Program-made: the position numbers and the translations under genes
The notes under the pieces: generated by a model
What the model was told of the DNA's origin: nothing
Databases searched by the model: none
Seen by the model: only the letters and a program-made list of their open reading frames with translations
Shown here: positions 1 to 6,514 of the stretch, in pieces
Position numbering within the stretch: position 1 is the stretch's first letter
Layout: each line of letters starts with the position of its first letter
NCBI GenBank assembly: GCA_027604005.1
Contig: JADGJT010000077.1
Span: forward strand, 1-10,000
DNA length: 10,000 nucleotides
Origin: Dinochytrium kinnereticum
Taxonomy: Eukaryota > Chytridiomycota > Chytridiomycetes > Chytridiales > Chytridiaceae
Reading direction: 5' to 3'

Positions 1-650
1 CTCTGTTTCTTTGTGGTTTTTTGTGCTTGTGCCTCCCGCTCCCCCCCCCCGCCGGCCGGCGCGGCCCCGCCCCCCCCCCCCCCCTTTCGTTTTTTGTTTT
101 TTTTTTTTGTGGCGCCGTCGTTGTTGAGATTTTTTTCCTGGTCTTTTTTCTTTTCTTTCTTTCTTTCTTTTTCATGTCCAGTTTTGTAGTTGTTGCCTTT
201 TGCGCACTCTCTGTCATTTTCTTTCTCTCTGTTTCTTAGCCTTTTTTTTCTATTTGAGGTCTATTGATAGATTTGGTTTATAGTTCGGTCGCGATTTGGT
301 TGGTTTTTCTTTTTAAGAGTATTTTTCTCTTGCCGGTGACATTGCCTTTGTTGTGGCATTGCCTTCTTTTTTTCCTTCTTTTCTTTTCTTTTTTCTTTTT
401 TTTTTTTTGACCTTTTTCTTTTCGCACTGTCCTAATTTCTAGTTTTCACTCACGATTTCTTTTTTTGTTGGGTGGTGTTGAAGAACCCGTTTCTCTCTTT
501 GTTTTTTTTTATCGTCTTCTTTTCATGTCCTTTTCGTGTGGATTAAATAGATTCTCGTTGTTGTATCAATTGAAGTGTGAGTGCAGTTCTTTCTTCTGCA
601 AAGCATAGCGGGCAACTATATTAAGCTATAAATGCAAAGCCTGATGCTGT
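1..650. repeat. Non-coding low-complexity pyrimidine-rich region downstream of the F-box gene
   Basis: No supportable gene lies here. The + strand is dominated by T and C up to about 540. It holds a C10 run at 41-50, a C15 run at 70-84 separated from it by a GC-only stretch, and many T runs of 8-12. The only open frame (21-239) encodes a Pro run followed by Phe/Val runs, which is what such tracts give by chance. Being just past the stop of the minus-strand F-box gene, the right part should contain its 3' UTR and polyadenylation site. I see no canonical AATAAA on the minus strand close to the stop. Confidence 0.7.
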
Positions 651-1920
651 TCAATACATGTCATCCCCATCCAACTTCCCTTCATTCCCCACCAACACTC
701 CCTTCCCCATCAGCTCTGCCTTCTTACCCGGCGTTACGGCTGTATTAAACAGATCCACAAACTCAAGTCTGGGCAACCTCATCACAACCTCCATTGCCAA
801 ATCTGACACGGAGTAACAATACCCCACTCTCAAACTTCTCAGCTCCAGGCACCCCACCTCCGTTCCTCTGAAAGCCTCATCGCTGACCCTCCAACAGAAG
901 CCAATGTCCAAAACTTCCAGGGCGTCACAGGATTCCAGGATCTTTGCCACCCCCACGCTTGTGACGTTGAAGCAGCCGTTGAAGTCTAGGGATCGGAGAG
1001 AGAACCGACAAGGGTTCATGGAGATGGTTGTGGGGACGTTATCACTTATCTGGGTGCAGCCTGCAAAGATGAGGGATTCGATATTATGGGCTGATGCCAA
1101 CAAGATGCATGCTCCTTGGTCTCTCACACCTGTGACGAGACCTGATGACAGGTCCACGTGTGTCAGGTTTTGGGCAAACGGAGACATGAGGATAAGGGAG
1201 GAGTCGGTGAAGTTTTTGAGATTGGAGAAGGTGACGCGTTGAAGACGAGGGCATCGTGGGATTCCTGTTCCTTGCGTTTCAATCACCGTGTCGGGTGGTG
1301 GAGGAGCAGGGGGGATACCTCCTCCACTCTCACCCTCTGTCGCCTTAGGAGCCTCCTTCACCCCACCACCAAACAAATACCGAACTCCCATGTCAGTCAC
1401 CGCCGTGTTTTCCACATCCAGTTCAACGAGATTCGGGCACCATCTTGCAACTTGAACAAGATGCTCGTCCGTGAATGTTGTAGAGAGTCCTGATGCGATT
1501 AAAGAGGTGATTCCGGAGCCTCCTAACGGGATGATGTGATCGAATAAGATGTTGAAGACTTCAGTGGTGGTGATGTGAGGGGACAAGTTGTGGCGTCCTA
1601 AAATGAGGTGGTTCCATAAGGAGGGGTCGACAGTGATGTGGTGGGTTCTTTTGCTGCATCTCAGGAAGGTGATGCGGTGGCCAACGGATAGGTAGCTGAG
1701 GATGTGAAGTAGGATCTGAGGGGAGGGGGGTTAGATCGCTTGAGGCTGCATGGCTTGCATGCGTTGCATGCGGTGGTGGAGGATGCACTGCACATGGGTG
1801 CCTCAGGCGATGGCTATCCAAACATCACACCCACATCCCCACCATGACTGCCGCAACCATTCAACTCCTCCTCACACGAACCTCGTTCGGCAGCTCCTCG
1901 AGCAGCATCCCGTCGCTCAT
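651..1920 (-). CDS. F-box/leucine-rich-repeat protein (FBXL/AMN1-like), probable SCF ubiquitin-ligase receptor
   Basis: Two coding exons, 1920-1882 and 1715-651, flank a 166-nt intron (1881-1716; donor GTTCGT, CTAAC branch point close to a CAG acceptor). Splicing gives 367 aa. The junction fuses LPNE to ILLHILSYLS, restoring an F-box (about residues 9-52, Trp47), the family's contact site for Skp1. An in-frame TAA just inside the intron rules out read-through. Residues of about 95-350 form cysteine-containing leucine-rich repeats, for example LRSLDFNGCFNVTSVGVAK, LEVLDIGFCWRVSD and LRSLRVGYCYSVSD. These are typical of FBXL proteins, where the repeats bind the protein to be ubiquitinated. A Gly/Pro-rich insertion (about residues 129-166) interrupts the array. 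The substrate cannot be read from sequence. The ATG has a poor context (C at -3), but it gives the F-box a normal N-terminus. The gene is divergent from the TMEM205-like gene. Confidence 0.9.
1716..1881 (-). other. Intron 1 of the F-box gene (longest intron in the window)
   Basis: Bounded by GTTCGT and CCCTCAG, with CTAAC 14 nt before the CAG. It contains a perfect 9-bp tandem duplication, TTGCATGCG twice (1755-1772, + strand), so two GCATGC palindromes lie nine bases apart. At 166 nt it is twice the length of any other intron here. A downstream GT (CGT|GTGAGG) could serve as donor and would add Val-Arg, but the canonical LPNEIL spacing favours the chosen site. Confidence 0.85.
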
Positions 1921-2140
1921 TCGTGAGTGTTGTGGTGGTGGTGGTGTGGTGTCTGCTGCTCAAGACAATGGACAGAGATGGTACGACTGTTCTCGCGATT
2001 CGTTTTCTGACACTCGTCAATTATTGCTCAAAACACCGCAAGGGCAACCAAACGACCAGCAAGGGACGGCTTTGAGCTTCAGACCAGCGTCCCGTTCCGC
2101 TCCCTCCTCCTCCCTCACCCCCAGAGCTCTCAAGGGAAAA
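1921..2140. promoter_or_regulatory. Divergent promoter region between F-box and TMEM205-like genes
   Basis: These 220 bp separate the two start codons (1920 minus, 2141 plus), so both promoters and 5' UTRs must fit here or overlap the genes. It carries a GTG/TGG-type triplet run (about 1929-1951) and a TCTCGCGA octamer (1991-1998). No clear TATA box is visible. The promoter role is inferred from gene orientation alone. Confidence 0.55.
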
Positions 2141-2895
2141 ATGGTCTTGCAGCTCCTCACTCTGCGTGGAACGCATGTGCTGGTGCTCGGCAGCATCACC
2201 GGGATGGTCTTTCACACCTCCTTCATCACCGGCATCATTCAATACAAGGTACGAATCTCTGCATTCTTCTCGCCGGTATCTAAAGCATACTTTCATCAGA
2301 ACCTTCCTCGGCACATGTTTGGCAACCTCCAAAGGTGAGGATGGGGCGGGCCGGCGTCTCGCCTTTTACATTCTAACGCTCGCCCGTTTAATCCCGCCAG
2401 CAAGCAGTTTCCGCCATACTTTTTGATCAGCTTTGTGGGATCCGCGATGCTTACGCTCTCGACTGCACGGATCGCTGGGCTAAACTCACCGTCTCAGGTC
2501 GTGTCTGCTCTTTCGTCCGCAAAGAGTTCCGACGCAATTCAGGTGCTTGCGATGGCAGCATCTTCCGTTGGCGCGTTATTAAACCTTCTCATCGTGGGGC
2601 CAAAGGTACGGAACTCTGAATATGTGTGTGTGAAATGCCTAACGTCTTTGAATGCAAGTCGACAAAGGTCATGTTTGATCGACACAAGTTGGAAAAGGCA
2701 TCGGCGCCGGTTCCTCCGGAAATGAATCGAACCTTTGCATGGCTGCATGGAGTAAGCAGCCTTCTGGTGAGTGAGTCGAGATGCAGCCTTTGCAGATCAC
2801 TATGTTGACCCAACCTTGTGCAGAATCTTGGGCTTGTTGTCGCGTGCGCCACAAACTCCCTGTGGGTGGGCTCACAGTGGACTTCCCTCCTTTGA
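2141..2895 (+). CDS. TMEM205-like (DUF4149) four-pass membrane protein
   Basis: Five exons: 2141-2248, 2300-2334, 2401-2605, 2659-2766 and 2824-2895. The introns are 51, 66, 53 and 57 nt, all GT-AG, with TAAC-type branch points in introns 2 and 3. The spliced protein has 175 aa, near the usual length of about 190 for TMEM205. Four hydrophobic segments lie near residues 11-31, 53-72, 94-113 and 145-167. Family signatures recovered across junctions include NLPRHMFGNLQSKQFPPYF (junction at the Ser), GPKSTKVMFDRHKLE and a final HGVSSLLNLGLVVACATNS. Human TMEM205 has been linked to cisplatin resistance, but the molecular function of the family is poorly known. The start at 2141 has a good context (AAAAATGG) and directly precedes the first membrane segment. 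Exon 2 is only 35 nt. The organelle is uncertain. Confidence 0.92.
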
Positions 2896-3238
2896 TAGGC
2901 ACAAGAACCAAACACCGCGTTTGGAGCCACGCTCTTGTACAGCTTTTACTAATAAAAGGAGCATGAAATCCCATTGTAAATGCACCATTGTAAGAAAGAA
3001 TGCAACCTCCAGATTGACGTGATGACCGGATCACCAATAGCTCACAACCTCACGGCTTCTACTATCCATGCACAAGTGCTAGTACAGCACAAGCTCTGGC
3101 CTTGCGCGAAACGTCTGTAGCCTACTCCAGTTGCCGTAACGGGTGGACGGAAAATCGCCTCAGGCGGGTGCCCCAAGGTGATCTGCCCTGGACAGTCCCT
3201 GCCGTCATCGACTCATCCAAATCGGCCAGAAAGACTCC
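2896..3238. other. Intergenic region between two same-strand genes
   Basis: These 343 bases hold the 3' UTR of the TMEM205-like gene (AATAAA at 2951-2956) and, to the right, the presumed promoter and 5' UTR of the MSCC gene. I see no open frame or RNA gene that I can support, and no clear TATA box. Another non-coding or coding 5' exon of the downstream gene could hide here. Confidence 0.5.
2951..2956 (+). terminator. Polyadenylation signal of the TMEM205-like gene
   Basis: AATAAA lies 56 bases past the stop codon, a sensible distance for a compact 3' UTR. Confidence 0.6.
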
Positions 3239-4218
3239 ATGTCCTGCTGTGGGCCGAGGAAAAAAGGTTGGTAGTTGAAAAGAGACGACCGGTTGAAGGT
3301 TGCATGCATGCTCAACGATAACCTTACATTCTCCGCCGTTAAACAGTCGCCGTCGTGCGGCCTCAAACAACGTACGTTGAGGAGATCAAAAGCGAGCAAC
3401 CTACACGCCAACTAGCCCCCGAACCCCCAACTAAAGACACCACCAAAGACACACCTCAACACCAAAACATACCACCACCGAGAGATCATGGATTTATTGC
3501 CCACTCCATAACTGCCTTGGATGAGGACAGCGAGAGCTCCTCCAACATTGAGGTAGTAGCTCCCCCAGAAGTTCGAGCAGGCGTTGCAAGACCGAAATCA
3601 TCCGCCCCTAACAAGCCCCCAGAAGAGGAAAACCGACGGCTCCAAACGGCTGAAGCAGGGAAGAGGCAGGAAAAGAAGTCTTTGGACGCGACGGAGAAGA
3701 GGCAACGCCAAAACACGGAGCCAAGGGAGATACGGACTGGATATGATGACGAGGAAGACGAGGATGGAAGGGATCAAGCAAGGCCCACAGCCCCCTTTCA
3801 AGAAGAGGAGGAGGAGGAGGAGGAGGAGGAAGAGGAGGATGCTGGTCCCCCAAAAGTGGTCAACGCGTTTGGCGTCGACACGCTACCAAAGGACCAACAG
3901 AAGCAATCGAAGTGGTTCCAAAAATCACCAAGAAAGGATAAGACAAAGGAGTCACCAGTTCAGGTTTACAAGGCCACTAGTTCAGATTATGTCAACAAAA
4001 GCGGCGGGCTGAAGCAGAAACCTCCGCTGCTAAAAACTGATTCAGATGGAGGAGAGTCCTCCATGGAACCCACTGATGAGGCGATCGTGGAGGGAATGGC
4101 TGGAACCGCGAGGATATACGCGTCGGATAGTAGTCTTGGGAAGTCCAGCCCCGTGAATCCTCACGCGCCTTCACCCAACACTGACGCCCATCCCTTTGGA
4201 TTTGTTGACGATCCATGA
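3239..4218 (+). CDS. Uncharacterised acidic, disordered protein with N-terminal CC motif
   Basis: I do not recognise this protein. The long open frame (3347-4218) has no ATG at its front, so an upstream exon is needed. Exon 3239-3266 supplies one: it encodes MSCCGPRKK plus one base, and an 80-nt intron (3267-3346; donor GTTGGT, ATAAC branch, AACAG acceptor) joins it in frame, giving 299 aa. Almost the whole product is polar and predicted disordered: Pro/Thr-rich near residues 27-55, then mixed Lys/Glu, twelve consecutive Glu at 162-173, and a Ser-rich tail ending HPFGFVDDP. There is no membrane segment, signal peptide or known domain. Adjacent Cys3-Cys4 followed by Arg-Lys-Lys would suit palmitoylation and attachment to the cytosolic face of a membrane, but Gly2 is absent, so N-myristoylation is unlikely. 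The start context is weak (T at -3). The coding frame is firm; the first exon is a model. Confidence 0.65.
3802..3837 (+). repeat. GAG/GAA triplet run encoding twelve Glu
   Basis: Twelve consecutive Glu codons, mostly GAG, in the frame of the uncharacterised acidic protein. It is a pure purine tract and a likely site of length polymorphism by replication slippage. Confidence 0.9.
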
Positions 4219-4312
4219 CGCAAGCGCATGCCCACAAAACACCTCTTTCGCCAGCAACAAACACGAAATACGATATATACATATGGTCATATGGAAGCCT
4301 CACGCATCATGC

Positions 4313-4318
4313 AATAAA
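4313..4318 (+). terminator. Polyadenylation signal of the acidic-protein gene
   Basis: AATAAA lies 94 bases past the stop codon at 4218, within the 162-bp convergent spacer shared with the hydrolase gene that ends at 4381. The two 3' UTRs probably abut or overlap. Confidence 0.5.
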
Positions 4319-4380
4319 TAGATTTGAGAGCTGTAAAATAAGACAGGGTCGAGCGCTAAAGGAGCGTCGTGGGTGAGGGT

Positions 4381-5309
4381 TCAGATCAGGATAGGATTTA
4401 TCTTGCCGTCCTTCCCCTTTGATAACTCATAGACATCGGGCATGGCTTCTAATGCCAGGTTCCGAATCGCCAGGTTCTTCGCTAAAAATTCCATGATGCC
4501 TCGCATCTCCTTTTCAGACTTGGGCATTGAGTGGCCCTTTCCGTCAATTACCAGCAAGCTTAAATCGTCCTTTTCATTCCCCATCGATTGCTTTAATGCG
4601 GCAAACTATTGCCAAGTCAATTAAATGGTTCTCTAGCATCAAACAAACCTTGGCGGATGCGGTCTGAAGGGGCATTCGATCGTCCTTACTACCATGCGTT
4701 AGAAGTATTTTGGTCCGATTTTTGAAGTTTGGTAGCGTCTGAAGTGGCCAACCCGATATACTGATGATGCCATTCACAGCCCGAGTATGATCCTGGGCTG
4801 ATGCGAGATGAAGTGCGCAAGTTCCACCTTGAGAAAAGCCTAGAATGAAACACCGGTCGTTGGACCATCCGCAGCCAGAGGACGGATGTATCAATCGCTC
4901 CTCGAAGAACCGTTTAAGCAGGTTAACGGATCTGCTTATACCCTCCAACGCAACCTTGCCAGACATTGGAATATCTAAGCCGCAAAGGGTATGCTCATGT
5001 TAGAAATGGAGAAAAGGTGTAGGAATCAAGATCCAAAGACAGCCCCCCATTCATACCATCCCCATTTTCATCAAAAGCAGGATACCATCCCGGCCCAACA
5101 TCTTCCATCAATGGGATAGGAAATGGCCCTCGGATTGCCAGCAAGGCAGTCTGAGGAAGAGCCATCTTGAGTCCAAACTGAAGAAAGTTCTCGGCAAAAT
5201 CACCCAGGCCATGCAGTAGGATCAGAAGATTCTCATCGCATCCATCTGGAGAGTGGCGATAGAGAAAGTCGATACCCTTGAACGCTTTTGGTGCTGGTCG
5301 CTGAGCCAT
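4381..5309 (-). CDS. Acyl-protein thioesterase/carboxylesterase-like alpha/beta hydrolase (phospholipase/carboxylesterase family)
   Basis: Exons 5309-5057, 4974-4649 and 4605-4381 give 267 aa. Intron 1 is 82 nt (GTATGA...TTAG, CTAAC branch); intron 2 is 43 nt (GTTTGT...AATAG). ILLHGLGD at about residues 30-37 is the oxyanion strand-turn. GFSQGG holds the nucleophile Ser132, HGSKDDRMP the acid Asp182, and DGKGHSM the base His218, so the triad is complete and in family order. Relatives are cytosolic esterases that remove palmitoyl groups from proteins or hydrolyse lysophospholipids; the substrate of this one is unknown. It is longer than the usual 220-230 aa, and has GPGWYPAFDENGDD where acyl-protein thioesterases have a shorter MxxWFD segment. 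Splicing of intron 2 joins TASAK to FAALKQSMGNEKDD and is needed to include His218. There is no signal peptide or membrane segment. The start is secure because the next Met comes after the oxyanion motif. Confidence 0.92.
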
Positions 5310-5331
5310 CTCGCCTTAATTTTTTACACCA
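5310..5331. promoter_or_regulatory. 22-bp spacer between divergent start codons (hydrolase / ankyrin gene)
   Basis: The hydrolase ATG (5307-5309, minus) and ankyrin-gene ATG (5332-5334, plus) point away from each other with 22 bp between them. It includes TTAATTTTTT (5317-5326). No normal promoter plus two 5' UTRs fits. Transcription must start within the space or inside the opposing gene, and 5' UTRs are either extremely short or overlap the neighbour. Confidence 0.6.
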
Positions 5332-6090
5332 ATGTTGCAGCTCTTTCAAACAGGCGACTCGAGAGCCATCGAGGAGGCCATTAAGGTAACGACTTACTCC
5401 ACCTGCATAAACCGATGGAAACTAAAAATGATTGCTTCAGAATGACCCGAAACTTGCCTGGAGCAAGGATGAATCAGGCGTGAGCGTCCTGATCCTCTCC
5501 CGTTTCTTCAATGCACCAACCATCACGGCTCAAATCCAATCCCTCCGCCAAGGTGATCTCACCCTTCACGAGGCCGCAGCGATCGGTGATGTTTCAAATA
5601 TAACTCGCATGCTCGAGGTCGGCCTCCCTCCAAAGGTACTGAACTCCCACTCTGGCGATGGTTTCACACCGTTGGGATACGCATGCCTGTTTGGAGACAG
5701 CCCAGATGTGATCCGGCTCTTGGTTGAGGCGGGTGCTGATGTAAATGCGCGATGTCCTGGGGGCATGTCGCAAGGATCATCGCCACTTGGGATCGCAGCT
5801 GCATGCATGGAATCATCAAAAAGCCTTTACATGGTGCGGAATCTGCTTGAGTACGGGGCAGACCCTAACCTGCAAAATGATCTTGGCGCGACGCCCTTGC
5901 ATGAGGTATGAAAGTTGGACGTGATGTTGCTGATAATGTTACAAAGGCGGTGACCAAGAATAACGTGGAGGTCGTCCAACTTCTGCTCGAGAAGGGGGCC
6001 TTGAAGGACATAAAGCAGAAGGACGGCAGAATGCCGATTGAAATTGCTACAGAGAAGAGATTCCACACAGCGACAGAGTTGCTGAAATGA
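5332..6090 (+). CDS. Ankyrin-repeat protein
   Basis: Exons 5332-5385, 5441-5905 and 5947-6090 give 220 aa; the introns are 55 nt (GTAACG...TTCAG) and 41 nt (GTATGA...AAAG). The protein is essentially all ankyrin repeats: a degenerate first one at about residues 6-40 (GDSRAIEEAIKNDPKLAW), then LTLHEAAAIGDVSNITRMLE (from about 58), FTPLGYACLFGD..DVIRLLVEAGADVN (about 84-115), SSPLGIAAACMES..MVRNLLEYGADPN and ATPLHEAVTKNNVEVVQLLL, ending with a capping repeat PIEIATEKRFHTATELLK. Splicing of intron 2 restores the TPLHEAV consensus; retention would stop translation at once (GTA TGA). Such proteins act by binding other proteins, and no catalytic or targeting domain shows what the partner is. Its start lies 22 bp from that of the divergent hydrolase. 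Confidence 0.88.
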
Positions 6091-6514
6091 ATATATTCTA
6101 CACATGTCATGCCGTGCCGTTGAATAAGTTTTGGGCAACTACGCTCACACATCTATCAAAAGAGAGAAAATCAACAACGAACAGAGCGAAACGTAGAACA
6201 GGTAAAAAATAGAACAACTTGAAGAAATAAAGAGGAGAGGTGGAGAGGGTTGAGGAAGGGGAAATAAATCAAGTCAGAAAGCAAATGGATGGGGGGTAGG
6301 AACAAGTACAGACGCAGAACATTCAATGCGCTCACTGGATATTACAAAACAGGAATATAAAATAATAAGAAACCCCCAAAAAAACAAAAACAAAAGAAGC
6401 AAACGAAGAAATAAACCACCAATTTTAAATCATCAAAGGCAACTAACGAGCCACTTCACCAAAAAGTATGTCCATCACCCGCTCATTATTCCAAACGTTG
6501 GGCAACCCAAAAAC
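6091..6514. other. Convergent 3' intergenic region, A/purine-rich
   Basis: These 424 bases separate the stop codons of the ankyrin gene and the LUG-like gene. The + strand is A- and G-rich from about 6155 to 6420 and contains the ankyrin-gene polyadenylation signals. No supportable gene is present; the short frame at 6326-6550 is Lys/Asn-rich chance coding. I see no canonical AATAAA for the minus-strand gene. Confidence 0.55.
6226..6268 (+). terminator. Two polyadenylation signals of the ankyrin gene
   Basis: AATAAA occurs at 6226-6231 and again at 6263-6268, 136 and 173 bases past the stop codon. Either or both may be used. Confidence 0.5.

Noticed and set aside
21..239. 72-codon plus-strand frame with hydrophobic runs, superficially membrane-like
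   Set aside because: It is a chance reading of C and T homopolymers (Pro runs then Phe/Val), with no family resemblance.
904..1493. Plus-strand frames of 111-112 codons
   Set aside because: They are antisense to the conserved F-box/LRR exon and encode nothing recognisable.
1844..2140. N-terminal extension of the TMEM205-like protein by 99 residues to an upstream ATG
   Set aside because: It would overlap exon 1 and the intron of the divergent F-box gene, has low-complexity composition, and the ATG at 2141 has a better context and fits the family start.
2589..3037. Overlapping minus-strand frames of 60-122 codons
   Set aside because: They are shadows of the TMEM205-like exons and 3' UTR; no splice signals or family features support them.
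3486..4012. Arg-rich plus-strand frame and Leu/Pro-rich minus-strand frames
   Set aside because: They are other phases of the GAG-rich acidic-protein exon.
4571..4605. Joining the hydrolase by an intron of 37 nt at 4607-4571 or of 78 nt at 4648-4571
   Set aside because: The former retains an odd LIDLAI segment and is very short; the latter deletes a helix. The 43-nt intron yields AKFAALKQSM leading into the conserved strand.
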